Assembly (NCBI GenBank): GCA_018304615.1
Contig: JAGVVV010000009.1
Coordinates: 1-45,159 of the forward strand
Direction: 5' to 3'
DNA from: Candidatus Aenigmatarchaeota archaeon
GTDB lineage: Archaea > Aenigmatarchaeota > Aenigmatarchaeia > CG10238-14 > SCSR01
Length of the DNA stretch: 45,159 nucleotides
Shown here: positions 26,510-36,001 of the stretch, piece by piece
Layout: every line of letters starts with the position of its first letter
How positions within the stretch are numbered: the first letter of the stretch is position 1
The notes under the pieces: generated by a model
Database searches by the model: none
The model's input: the letters and a program-made list of their open reading frames with translations, nothing else
What the model was told of the DNA's origin: nothing
Position numbers and translations under genes: made by a program

Positions 26510-28039
26510 ATGGGTCTGCTCAAAGAGGATATTCAACCAAGAGACTACCAGAAAAATATTGCAAAGAACGCATCCAAAAAAAACACTCTGGTAGTTCTGC
26601 CAACTGGTTTGGGAAAAACTTTGATATCTGTTTTAGTCTCAATAGAAAGGCTCGAGAAATTTCCTGATAGTAAGGTTTTGATTACAGCTCCGACAAGACC
26701 TCTGAATGCCCAGCATAAGAAGAGTTTCGAGAAGGTAACAAATATGGATCCTGATAAAATAGTTCTCATCACAGGAAAAATAAAACCTGAAGACAGAGCT
26801 ATACTTTACAAGAATGCGACAGTCGTGATCGCTACTCCGCAGACGATAGAGAATGATCTAGAAAACGGAAAGATAAATTTGAAAAACTTTTCTTTTGTTA
26901 CTTTTGATGAAGCTCACAGGTCAATGAAAGAATATTCATACACATACATCGCGAAAAAATACAAAGAACAGGCTGAACATCCTCTGATAATGGGACTGAC
27001 CGCATCTCCAGGAGGAACTGAAGAGAAGATAAAAGATATTACGAAAAATCTTTTCATAGAAAACGTGGAGATAAGGACGGAAGAGGAAGAAGATGTCAAG
27101 CAATACGTGAAGGAAATAGTGAAAGATTGGATTTATGTTGATTTCCCTGAAGAATTCCAAATGATTAAAGGATTTCTTGAGGAAGTTTTGAAAGAAAACA
27201 TCTATTGGCTGAAGGAGCACCATTTCACTTCATCATACAAACCGAACAAGACTCAGTTATTGATGTTACAAAAAAGTATTGGGGCGAAGTATTCATTCGG
27301 GAAGAAAAATTATTCTCTGTTATTTCCAATGCTAAGGGTCGCAGAGTCGATTAAATTGATTCATGCGATAGAATTGCTGGAAACCCAAGGAATATCTTCC
27401 CTGTACGAATACATGAAGAAGCTGGAGATGAGCAAGAAGAACATAGACAGAAAGATTTCAAAAGACCCGCGAACAAGAGAGGCGATGAAGAGGGTAGAAA
27501 ATCTTTATTCGCAAGGAGTAAATCATCCAAAACTTGTGAAGTTGAAGGAAATTATTTTGGGATTAGTTAAAGAGAATCCGAGAATCAAGATAATCGTTTT
27601 TGCAAATTACAGGACTACTGTGGATAAGATAAACAAAATGATTCTGGACGCAGGGATAAAATCGGACATCTTAATCGGGCAGACTATCAAGGCTGGAAGA
27701 GGAATGTCTCAAGACCAGCAGATAGAAACCTTGAAGAGATTTGGAGAAGGTGAGTTCAATGTTCTAGTAGGAAGTTCTATATCTGAAGAAGGATTGGATG
27801 TCCCGTCTGTTGATTATGCTATTTTCTACGAGCCCGTTGCATCTGAGATCAGGACTATCCAGAGAAGAGGGAGGATAGGAAGACAGACTACAGGAAAACT
27901 GATTTTCTTGATTACAAAAGACACGAGAGATGAAGCTTACTACTACTCGGCGTTGCATAAGGAGAAAAAGATGAAAGGTATTTTATATGATATGAAAGAG
28001 AAGATGGACAAGAAAGAGACTCTCAAGGATTGGGTTTGA
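26510..28039 (+). CDS. Hef/FANCM-type SF2 helicase (helicase half)
   Basis: VVLPTGLGKTLIS, FDEAHR, LTASPGGTEEKI, GSSISEEGLDVPSVDYAIFYEPVASEIRTIQRRGRIGR. Confidence 0.93.
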   Translation: MGLLKEDIQPRDYQKNIAKNASKKNTLVVLPTGLGKTLISVLVSIERLEKFPDSKVLITAPTRPLNAQHKKSFEKVTNMDPDKIVLITGKIKPEDRAILYKNATVVIATPQTIENDLENGKINLKNFSFVTFDEAHRSMKEYSYTYIAKKYKEQAEHPLIMGLTASPGGTEEKIKDITKNLFIENVEIRTEEEEDVKQYVKEIVKDWIYVDFPEEFQMIKGFLEEVLKENIYWLKEHHFTSSYKPNKTQLLMLQKSIGAKYSFGKKNYSLLFPMLRVAESIKLIHAIELLETQGISSLYEYMKKLEMSKKNIDRKISKDPRTREAMKRVENLYSQGVNHPKLVKLKEIILGLVKENPRIKIIVFANYRTTVDKINKMILDAGIKSDILIGQTIKAGRGMSQDQQIETLKRFGEGEFNVLVGSSISEEGLDVPSVDYAIFYEPVASEIRTIQRRGRIGRQTTGKLIFLITKDTRDEAYYYSALHKEKKMKGILYDMKEKMDKKETLKDWV

Positions 28040-28653
28040 TGGAGATTCAAAAATTATTAAAGCCTACGAACAAAGTTGTGATCGTTTCTGATTTCAGGGA
28101 AAAAAAGGTGATTGACAACTTGAAGAGACTTGGAGCTTCAGTGAACGAACAGTCTTTGGAAGTAGGAGATTTCATCTGCTCGTCATCGGTAATCGACGGA
28201 AGAGTTTTCGAGCAGGCTGAAAATCTGAAAAAGAATTTCAAGAAGCCGATAATAATAATCGAAGGATATTCGAACAGGGAATTTAACGACAATGCCTTCA
28301 AAGCTGCGGTCGCAAGTTTGTTGGTAGATTTTGATGTTTCCTTATTGAACACAAGGAATGAATACGAAACGGCAAAGAATATTTTCTGGATAGCGAAGAA
28401 AGAACAGTCTGAAGGAAGAACAGGGGTTTCTATAAGAGTAGGTAAGAAACCCAAAGATGAAAATCAATTGATCGAGTTTGTTTTCTCAAGCTTGCCAGGG
28501 GTTTCGACTAAAACGGCTAAAAAAATAATGGAAAACTTCAATTCGCTAAAAGATTTCTTCTCGTCTTCTGAAAAGCAGATGGTAAAGATTTTGGGAAATA
28601 AAAAAGGTAAGAAAGTATGGAAACTTCTGAACACGAGGCTGAAAAAGAAGTGA
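28039..28653 (+). CDS. ERCC4/XPF-type nuclease-like domain plus HhH (C-terminal half of Hef), catalytic segment missing
   Basis: VVIVSDFREKKVIDNLKRLGA, LEVGDFICSSS-VIDGRVFEQ, PIIIIEGY, LPGVSTKTAKKIMENF; TGATG overlap with the helicase stop. Confidence 0.85.
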   Translation: MEIQKLLKPTNKVVIVSDFREKKVIDNLKRLGASVNEQSLEVGDFICSSSVIDGRVFEQAENLKKNFKKPIIIIEGYSNREFNDNAFKAAVASLLVDFDVSLLNTRNEYETAKNIFWIAKKEQSEGRTGVSIRVGKKPKDENQLIEFVFSSLPGVSTKTAKKIMENFNSLKDFFSSSEKQMVKILGNKKGKKVWKLLNTRLKKK

Positions 28654-28657
28654 TGAG

Positions 28658-29797
28658 TTGCAGCAGCCAATCATAGTTGGTTTGGATCCGGGGATAACAG
28701 TTGGTTTGGCAATTCTTGATTTGAAGGGGAATCTTCTCTTCCTCACAAGCAGAAGGGACATGCAGAGAAGCGATGTGATAAAAGAGATAGACGAATATGG
28801 CAGACCAATCATAATAGCTTGTGATGTCAAACCTGCTCCTGATTCTGTGGAGAAAATAGCCTCTACATTCGGAAGCAAATTATTTTCTCCTGAAGATGAT
28901 TTGTCTGTTAATGAAAAGGTAGAACTGACGAAAGGCATCAAACTAAAAGACGACCACCAACAAGATGCTCTTGCATCTGCGATAAAAGCATACAGAAGTT
29001 ATCGGAAAGTAATCGAGAAAATAGAACAAACTCTTGAAAGGGCTAATCAGATGGATTTGTTTTCTGAAGTTGTGATTAGGATGTTGAGAGAAGGAACAGA
29101 AAATGTTTCTGATGTTGTGAATAAGATTCTAGATGAAAGAAAGAAACCTGTGGAAGAACCGGTTGTGATTCCGAAGAAAGTTCTCTCAACTCAAGAATTC
29201 CAGAATCTAGTGGACAAACTACAGAGGAAACTCTCACAAAAAGATTCTGACCTAGAAATAATGAAACAGCATGCAGAATCTCTGACTAAACAGATGGAAT
29301 CACTGCAAAAAGAAATTAAAAATCTGGATCAGACTAAAATCGTCGACAAAGAGATAGACAGACTATGGCACAGGATTTCTATTTTGGAAAAAGAAGTTCA
29401 GACATTAGATAGAACGAATGAAGTCCTGAAGGGAATGAGAAGAATTGAAAATGAAGGAAACATCCCGATGGTAGAGATGGAAAAAATATCTTATGATGAA
29501 ATTTCTGAATTAGACAAGAAGATGGATTTGAAAGGAAGAGTCTTGTTCACGAATTCGACAGATAACTTGAATCTCCTGAACGGATATGAGATTAGAGCTC
29601 TGGTAAGAATCACGCCTCTGGGTGAAAAAGAGCTGGAGAAGCTGGAATTCCCTGTCATCTCAGTCTCTGAAGACTTAATAGACAAGTCTGACCAAATCAA
29701 ATTTATCAAGGAAGATGTTTTTGAAAGAGAATTCAAGTCTGCAAGGAAGAGCGGGTTAATCGGATGGTTGAAGAGGTACAGAGAAAGAAAAGGATAG
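28658..29797 (+). CDS. DUF460 protein: RNase H-like/RuvC-type fold plus coiled coil (TTG start)
   Basis: IIVGLDPGITVGLAILDLKG, IIACDVKPAPDSVEKIA, DDHQQDALASAIKAYRSY. Confidence 0.85.
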   Translation: MQQPIIVGLDPGITVGLAILDLKGNLLFLTSRRDMQRSDVIKEIDEYGRPIIIACDVKPAPDSVEKIASTFGSKLFSPEDDLSVNEKVELTKGIKLKDDHQQDALASAIKAYRSYRKVIEKIEQTLERANQMDLFSEVVIRMLREGTENVSDVVNKILDERKKPVEEPVVIPKKVLSTQEFQNLVDKLQRKLSQKDSDLEIMKQHAESLTKQMESLQKEIKNLDQTKIVDKEIDRLWHRISILEKEVQTLDRTNEVLKGMRRIENEGNIPMVEMEKISYDEISELDKKMDLKGRVLFTNSTDNLNLLNGYEIRALVRITPLGEKELEKLEFPVISVSEDLIDKSDQIKFIKEDVFEREFKSARKSGLIGWLKRYRERKG

Positions 29798-30312
29798 AGA
29801 ACCTGAAGAAAGTAGGATGGTTCATCATCAAGTCTAATCTACTCGCTATCCCTCTGTATGCACTTATATTCCTAGATTTCTCATGGCCGCCTCTCCAAGA
29901 GTTCATTGCATATGCCAGTTTTATTATTCTGAAAGGACTGCACTACCAAGTTGCTCTGGAAGGGATCACTATACTGACTGCATCAGCAGGAGAACTGAAC
30001 AAAGTCGACATCTCATGGGATTCGACAGGCTGGAAGTCCCTTTACACTCTGGCAGCTCTAACCCTGGCAGTTAGCTACCCTTTGAGAAAGAAGCTGAAAT
30101 TCCTGGTGTTTGCGCTTCCGGCTGTTTTTCTGATAAACATCATCAGGATAGTCTCTACGATCGCCTATTCCATGACATTCGGGTTCAAGTATTTCGATTC
30201 AATACATACTCTGCTGTGGAGGGAAGGATTGATTTTTGTTATTTTAGCCTTCTGGATTGGCTGGCTTCTAAAGGTTAAATATAATATTAGACAAACCCAC
30301 ATTCATATTTAG
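29764..30312 (+). CDS. exosortase/archaeosortase-like membrane protein lacking the catalytic Cys
   Basis: multi-TM; SWDSTGWKSLYTL, FLINIIRIVST, FDSIHTLLWREG in the order of Cys-Arg-His exosortase motifs. Confidence 0.7.
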   Translation: MVEEVQRKKRIENLKKVGWFIIKSNLLAIPLYALIFLDFSWPPLQEFIAYASFIILKGLHYQVALEGITILTASAGELNKVDISWDSTGWKSLYTLAALTLAVSYPLRKKLKFLVFALPAVFLINIIRIVSTIAYSMTFGFKYFDSIHTLLWREGLIFVILAFWIGWLLKVKYNIRQTHIHI

Positions 30313-30317
30313 GGAGC

Positions 30318-31841
30318 ATGTCAGAAACTAACCTCGAGGATAAATTCAAACTCACACTTCTGCAGATTGAGAAAAGATTCGTTGACCTAGAGATTGGTCT
30401 GAGCGAAATCAAGGACAAGATGAAGGACGTTTCACCTGAACAGCTCACTTCTTTGAACCAAAGGTTGGATGACATTGAAGATTTGACCATGGTCGAGAAT
30501 GCGGCTGTGATAGAACTCAAGAAAATGCTCGAGGACATTAGCCAGAAGTTCTCGCCTGTGCCCGCTGCCATGTCCGAGATGCCAAAATTGACTGGAAGAT
30601 TGGATGCTATTGAGAAAGAAGTTGACGAAGTATCGGCAAGGCCGGCTGGAATAGAAGTCGCTGAACGTGTGACTAAATTGGAAACTGAACTTTTGGGCAT
30701 GCAGTCCAAGAAAACACAGATTCCTCCGGAGATGGATGAGTTACAAAAAAGAATCGGCGACATGAGCCAAAGACTGACAAACCTGAAGATGGAATATGAA
30801 GATGCTGCGAAGAATATAGAGGTCAGATTAAAGGGGATAATGAGTTCTGTTTCAGGGGTGCCTGTTGCTGATTTGGATTTCATTGATTCCAGATTGCAGT
30901 CGTTAAGAACTGCAGTTGACATGATGTCTGACAAGAAAGTTGAAACTGATTTGAAAATGGCAGGACTGGAGGAAAAGATTTTACTTTTAAATCAGAAGAT
31001 AAAGGAAGCTATTTCTCAGAGGTTTGTAGACGAGATAAAGTCTCATAAGAGGGACATAATGGCAAATGTGATCAGAGTCGAGTCTGCTGAACGAGTGATT
31101 AAAGAGCTGAGCGCAGAGATGCAGGAATTGCAGAAGGCTGTGAGGAAGTTCGAAGGGTTCGAGAAACTAACTCTTTTGAACAGACAGGTGGAAGACAAAC
31201 TGGAAAGATTCAAATTCATCGAGGACCAAACTGCCAGACTGTCTTCAAGGATAGAAGTCATGTACGACGACGTAAACAAAAACTTTTCAGGATTCAAGAA
31301 TATGGAGAAGAGGCTCGGGGACACAATGCAGAATGTGAATAGACTAATGGCCGAAAAGACTCAATCGAACCTCCAAAGCGTCGGTGATTTGAGAAATTCT
31401 CTTAACCAGACGGTAAAAGTCGTGAGCGAGGTTGAAGACAAGGTCAACAGGTTGAACAGAGAAGTCCCAGCAATTTTTGTGGAAAAATCGGAGATCAAGA
31501 ATGTAGTTTATGGGATGAGGGATAAAGTGAACGCCCTTGATGCGAGGACGAAAGAACTAAACCAACTCCTCGGAAGCATGAAGCCGGAGAATGTTCAGAA
31601 GTTCGGCGAGACGCTAAATAAAATCGGAGATTTGTCGCAGAGAATTGCTAATTTGGAGGAGAAGATGGACGAACTCAAGCTAACCACTCCTGACATAGCT
31701 GAAATGGTTCCGCAGAGTGGATATCTAGACGAGCAGATAAGCGAACTGCTAGGAAAATTAGTCTTCATGGAGAGCAGGATAGCTGCGATAGAACAATCTG
31801 TCAGCGACAGGCCTGGAATGCAACCGATAATTCTTGAATAA
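30318..31841 (+). CDS. long coiled-coil protein, 507 aa
   Basis: continuous heptad-like Leu/Ile/Val pattern. Confidence 0.75.
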   Translation: MSETNLEDKFKLTLLQIEKRFVDLEIGLSEIKDKMKDVSPEQLTSLNQRLDDIEDLTMVENAAVIELKKMLEDISQKFSPVPAAMSEMPKLTGRLDAIEKEVDEVSARPAGIEVAERVTKLETELLGMQSKKTQIPPEMDELQKRIGDMSQRLTNLKMEYEDAAKNIEVRLKGIMSSVSGVPVADLDFIDSRLQSLRTAVDMMSDKKVETDLKMAGLEEKILLLNQKIKEAISQRFVDEIKSHKRDIMANVIRVESAERVIKELSAEMQELQKAVRKFEGFEKLTLLNRQVEDKLERFKFIEDQTARLSSRIEVMYDDVNKNFSGFKNMEKRLGDTMQNVNRLMAEKTQSNLQSVGDLRNSLNQTVKVVSEVEDKVNRLNREVPAIFVEKSEIKNVVYGMRDKVNALDARTKELNQLLGSMKPENVQKFGETLNKIGDLSQRIANLEEKMDELKLTTPDIAEMVPQSGYLDEQISELLGKLVFMESRIAAIEQSVSDRPGMQPIILE

Positions 31842-31870
31842 AAATACTTTTTAGATTAATAATTGATACT

Positions 31871-33835
31871 ATGAAGTCTGATTATACTGTTATTATCGCT
31901 GAGAAGCCAGACTCCTCGAAAAAAATAGCAGAAGCACTAGCAGAAGACAGGCCTGTAAAAAAGGAAAACAACTCAGCATACTGGTTTGAAATCAGAAGAG
32001 GAGATAAAAAAATACTTGTTGTCCCTGCTGTCGGGCACTTGTTTGTTTTGGATACGATAAAAAAACGTGGATGGAATTATCCGACGTTCGACGTCCAGTG
32101 GGTCCCTACTCACACGAAGAAAGGTGGTGAATTTTCTAAAAAATATTTCGACAACATTCAGAAAATCGTTGAGTTGGGAAAAGAATTCATAGTTGCGACG
32201 GATTACGATACTGAAGGCTCTGTTATAGGATTCAATATTTTGAAAATGTTGGCTAAAAAAAACGATGGGAAGAGGATGAAGTTCTCGACTTTGACAAAGG
32301 ATGAATTGATTGATTCGTTTGAAAATGCTTCTTCACATTTGGACTTTCCTCAGATTGAAGCCGGCCTGACAAGGCATTATCTGGACTTTTTCTGGGGAAT
32401 TAACCTGACACGAGCACTGACTCTGGCGATGAAGAACGCTGCCGGAAAAGGTTTCACTGTTTTGTCGACTGGAAGAGTCCAAGGCCCCACGCTTTCGATT
32501 CTACTCGAGAAAGAGCTGGAGATTAGGAAATTCAAACCGACTCCGTTCTGGCAATTAGATCTCCATGTGAAGATTGGAGATGAAGAAGTAATCGCATCGT
32601 ATGAGAAGGACAGATTGTGGAAGGAGGAAGAAGCAGACAAAGTCGTTTCAACTGCCAGGGGAAAAGATGCTGTGGTAAAAGATGTAAGGAAAAAAGAATA
32701 TAATCAACTTCCTCCAGTCCCATTCAACACTACAGATCTTCAAGCTGAGGCATATTCTTTGTTCAGATTTTCTCCAACCCAGACGATGGCTGTAGCAGAG
32801 AGTCTGTATCAGGCTGGAATAATCTCCTACCCAAGATCTTCATCTCAAAAACTTCCGACAAGCATCAACTACCAAAAAATTCTGAGAGCTTTGAGGAATG
32901 TGAGCGCTTACAAGAAATTCGCAGACCAAATTCTTTCAAAATCCGAAATAAAACCGAACGAGGGAGTGAGGGAAGATTCGGCACACCCCGCTATCTATCC
33001 GACATCCGAAGTTGCAGATTTGAAAAGTTTGACGTCTCAGCAGAAGAAAATATACGATCTGATCGTCAGAAGATTCCTATCAGTGTTTTCAGATTCAGCT
33101 CTCAGGGAGAGTGTGAATGTCGTCTTGGATGTAGGAGGGAATAATTTTGTTGCTGTGGGTAAAAGAACAATCGAACCAGGATGGACGAAGATTTACGAGC
33201 CTTATCTTGATTTCGAAGAACAGATACTTCCAGAGTTGGAAATCGGAGAGAAGATGAATGTTTTGAACATGGAAAAATTGAACAAAGAAACCCAGCCTCC
33301 AGGAAGATATTCGCAAGGTTCAATCCTGAAGGAGATGGAGAAGAGGGAACTGGGAACAAGAGCTACGCGAGCGGAGATTCTCAAAACCCTTTATGACAGG
33401 GGATACATTTCCGGGCAGAGTATAAAAGTGACCAAACTAGGTGAAGTTGTTACAGAAGCTCTGCAAGAATATTCTCCGAAGATTTTGAGCGAAGAGCTTT
33501 CAAGAAAATTCGAATCTGACATGGACGAAGTGTCCAATGGAAAGATGAAGAGAGAAGAGGTCGTAGAAGGAGCGGAAAAAACTCTCGGAGAGATCTTGGA
33601 AGAGTTCAGGAAGAATGAGAAAGAAATCGGAAAGAAATTGTTTGACGGACTCGTGGAAGCTCGAAGAGAACAAAATACATTGGGAACTTGCCCGAACTGC
33701 AAGACAGGGGAGCTGAGGATGATGTTTTCCAAGAAATCAGGAAAAAGATTCGTCGGCTGTTCTAATTATCCTAAATGCGTGACAGGGTTCCCGCTGCCCC
33801 AGTTGGGGTTCATAATCCCGCTGGGAAAATTATGA
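31871..33835 (+). CDS. topA: DNA topoisomerase I (type IA)
   Basis: TOPRIM VIIAEKPDSSKKIAEAL; active-site region GIISYPRSSSQKLP; C-terminal CPNC...CSNYPKC zinc finger. Confidence 0.95.
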   Translation: MKSDYTVIIAEKPDSSKKIAEALAEDRPVKKENNSAYWFEIRRGDKKILVVPAVGHLFVLDTIKKRGWNYPTFDVQWVPTHTKKGGEFSKKYFDNIQKIVELGKEFIVATDYDTEGSVIGFNILKMLAKKNDGKRMKFSTLTKDELIDSFENASSHLDFPQIEAGLTRHYLDFFWGINLTRALTLAMKNAAGKGFTVLSTGRVQGPTLSILLEKELEIRKFKPTPFWQLDLHVKIGDEEVIASYEKDRLWKEEEADKVVSTARGKDAVVKDVRKKEYNQLPPVPFNTTDLQAEAYSLFRFSPTQTMAVAESLYQAGIISYPRSSSQKLPTSINYQKILRALRNVSAYKKFADQILSKSEIKPNEGVREDSAHPAIYPTSEVADLKSLTSQQKKIYDLIVRRFLSVFSDSALRESVNVVLDVGGNNFVAVGKRTIEPGWTKIYEPYLDFEEQILPELEIGEKMNVLNMEKLNKETQPPGRYSQGSILKEMEKRELGTRATRAEILKTLYDRGYISGQSIKVTKLGEVVTEALQEYSPKILSEELSRKFESDMDEVSNGKMKREEVVEGAEKTLGEILEEFRKNEKEIGKKLFDGLVEARREQNTLGTCPNCKTGELRMMFSKKSGKRFVGCSNYPKCVTGFPLPQLGFIIPLGKL

Positions 33836-33913
33836 AGGCCTTTCAGGATGTGCATCAATCACAAGTGCGTTACCAAAGAAGGCTGGGGAAAGAGAAAATC
33901 AAGCAAAAGCTAA
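33836..33913 (+). pseudogene. in-frame remnant of the topoisomerase C-terminal zinc-finger tail beyond a TGA stop
   Basis: same frame as topA after TGA 33833-33835: RPFRMCINHKCVTKEGWGKRKSSKS*. Confidence 0.65.
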
Positions 33914-33938
33914 TTAATGGACAAAACAAATTCTGAAT

Positions 33939-34139
33939 ATGAAACTCAACTACATTCCGTTGATTGTCATGCTACTTTTGGCAGCTACGCTGGTCTTGAC
34001 TGTAGTCTTGATCCCTATAGTAGTTATAAGTCTTGGTAATGTCGGTGTTCCAATTGTAACCATAATTTTGATAATTGTGATCACTACTGTTGCAAGTCTC
34101 GTATCTCTACTGATTTACATCATGCTTGAGAAGAGATAG
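33939..34139 (+). CDS. small two-TM membrane protein, 66 aa
   Basis: MKLNYIPLIVMLLLAATLVLTVVLIPIVVISLG... Confidence 0.65.
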   Translation: MKLNYIPLIVMLLLAATLVLTVVLIPIVVISLGNVGVPIVTIILIIVITTVASLVSLLIYIMLEKR

Positions 34140-34799
34140 TCACTTTTCGTTCTTGTCGCACTTGTTCTTGTATTCGCAGTATCTGCACATCCAGTTCATG
34201 TCAGAGACTTTTTTTGCCTCATCAACTGGAAGCTCGTCTTTTTTCAAGTGTTTGTGAAGAAAGGAGAATCTGTCAACTATTTCAGCGGATTTTATCTGGT
34301 CGAAGGGGACTTCAAATATTTTTGATTTGAGATTATTTTTGTCCACATAGAGAACCAGGCCTTCGTGGATTTCCAATGCCGTCATGTAGAAGAGAAGTTG
34401 CATGACGTGATTGTGTTGCGGTTTGCCAATTGCGTCGAGATTCTTGGTCGACTTCACCTCAATGAGCATTTTTTTCCCGTTAGAACTGACAATTACCAAA
34501 TCATCGACTCTTCCGGAAATCATATAATCTTCCATCTCTATCTTGAACGGGATCTCAGATTGCAGAAGTTGGACTTCCTTGTTCTTCTCGGATTTCAAGA
34601 CCTCGACGACAAACCCGTGGATGATGTTTCCTGCTTCGAATATTTTCAATAAATCAGGCTCGATCTTCTGCGGATACTTGTACGAATACCAGAGCTTCCT
34701 CAGGCAGTTTCCAATCTCCGAAGGGTAGTATCTGCCAATCTGCTTGGGTTTGTGCTCTCGAGCTATGTGGTCGTCGACCATCTTGTCGAAGTCGATCAT
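34140..34799 (-). CDS. Cas4/RecB-like PD-(D/E)XK nuclease, solitary
   Basis: GNIIHGF, GRVDDLVIV, LIEVKS, C-terminal CRYCEYKNKC plus GNCLRK. Confidence 0.85.
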   Translation of the reverse strand: MIDFDKMVDDHIAREHKPKQIGRYYPSEIGNCLRKLWYSYKYPQKIEPDLLKIFEAGNIIHGFVVEVLKSEKNKEVQLLQSEIPFKIEMEDYMISGRVDDLVIVSSNGKKMLIEVKSTKNLDAIGKPQHNHVMQLLFYMTALEIHEGLVLYVDKNNLKSKIFEVPFDQIKSAEIVDRFSFLHKHLKKDELPVDEAKKVSDMNWMCRYCEYKNKCDKNEK

Positions 34800-34938
34800 A
34801 TGATTAAACAGCCATCTTTCAAATAAGAGGTTGACTGCCCAGGGTTCTGTTAATTCTTTGAGTGTTTATCCAATTTTTAGTTATCTGTGGCTTACGATTC
34901 ATCTGTGGAATTCGTTTTACAGATTTCTTGCTCAGGTA

Positions 34939-35808
34939 TTAAAGATATTGTTTAAACCAGTCTATGGCCAATTGAACCGATTTGTCAAAATACTCTCCTG
35001 TATAGATATCGTAATGTCCGATTGGAAATGTAGCGAGCTTCTTAGGTTCTTTAGCTTTTTCAAACAGAATTTTGGATTCCTCCACTGGCGTGACTACGTC
35101 TTTCTCTGCTGCTATCAAAAGCAGTGCACTGGGAAAAATTTTGTCAACTACACTTTCAGGTTTGTATTCATATATTGCTTCTACAGCTTCCAAAGGCAGT
35201 TCGCATTTTAAGGTTGGAAACTGCTTTATAGCTTCTGTAAAGAATCTTACGGATCCTTGGTCATTTAAAATATGTAGCGGGCTTATTGTCGCGGATTTAC
35301 CAGTTAGAATTCGGGTTTTCCTATCTTCTTCAAAGAACTTTGCTAACACCTGGAGTTCTTCTAAGCTTCTTTTCTTCAAAATCCTTTCAACATCCCCAAA
35401 ACCAACTTGGGACACAATGACTTTTATCCTCTTGTCTATTCCTGCAGTATAGATTGCATTTGCAGCTCCAAAGCTAGTCCCCCACAAGGCCATCCTTTGT
35501 GAGTCAACTTCTTTCTGAAGTTGCAAAAAACTTATGGCATTTCTGATATCTGTAACCTGTTCATGAGGAATTAGGTTTCCTCTTTTCCCTTCGCTTTCAC
35601 CAAAGCCTCGATAATCAAATATTAGGGAAACAAACCCGGCCCTAGCAAACCTTGACGCATAATCAGGCAGGATCAATTCCTTTATACAAGTAAAACCATG
35701 GCAGAGTACAATTCCCGGTCTTTTCTCACTTTCGTTAAGATCATCTGGTATAAATAGCGTTGCTGCAATTTTATTTCCATCTGAATAAAAATTTTCTTTT
35801 CTCTGCAT
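34939..35808 (-). CDS. alpha/beta hydrolase
   Basis: GIVLCHGFTC, LIFDYRGFGESEG, LWGTSFGAANA, C-terminal GHYDIYTG. Confidence 0.88.
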   Translation of the reverse strand: MQRKENFYSDGNKIAATLFIPDDLNESEKRPGIVLCHGFTCIKELILPDYASRFARAGFVSLIFDYRGFGESEGKRGNLIPHEQVTDIRNAISFLQLQKEVDSQRMALWGTSFGAANAIYTAGIDKRIKVIVSQVGFGDVERILKKRSLEELQVLAKFFEEDRKTRILTGKSATISPLHILNDQGSVRFFTEAIKQFPTLKCELPLEAVEAIYEYKPESVVDKIFPSALLLIAAEKDVVTPVEESKILFEKAKEPKKLATFPIGHYDIYTGEYFDKSVQLAIDWFKQYL

Positions 35809-35959
35809 ATCTCACACTTTATTTTAGACTAACTTGGAATTTTTATATCAAATAGATTATTATTTTTGAAAGTCAACCTAACTGAAAAATCAATTTTACC
35901 AATTAACAACTTAACACAACCCTGACCCAGTTTTCCTCAAATAGTTTAGTTTAAAAGAA

Positions 35960-35985
35960 CACAAAAGTTTATATACTTTTACACC
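35960..35985 (+). promoter_or_regulatory. TATA-box promoter of the cdc48 operon
   Basis: AAAAGTTTATATACTTTT about 30 nt before ATG 36002. Confidence 0.5.
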
Positions 35986-36001
35986 CTAAATTTTAGGAGT
36001 T

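Noticed and set aside
34140-34799. Cas4-like gene as a sign of a CRISPR-Cas locus
   Set aside because: No repeat-spacer array or other cas genes found in the window
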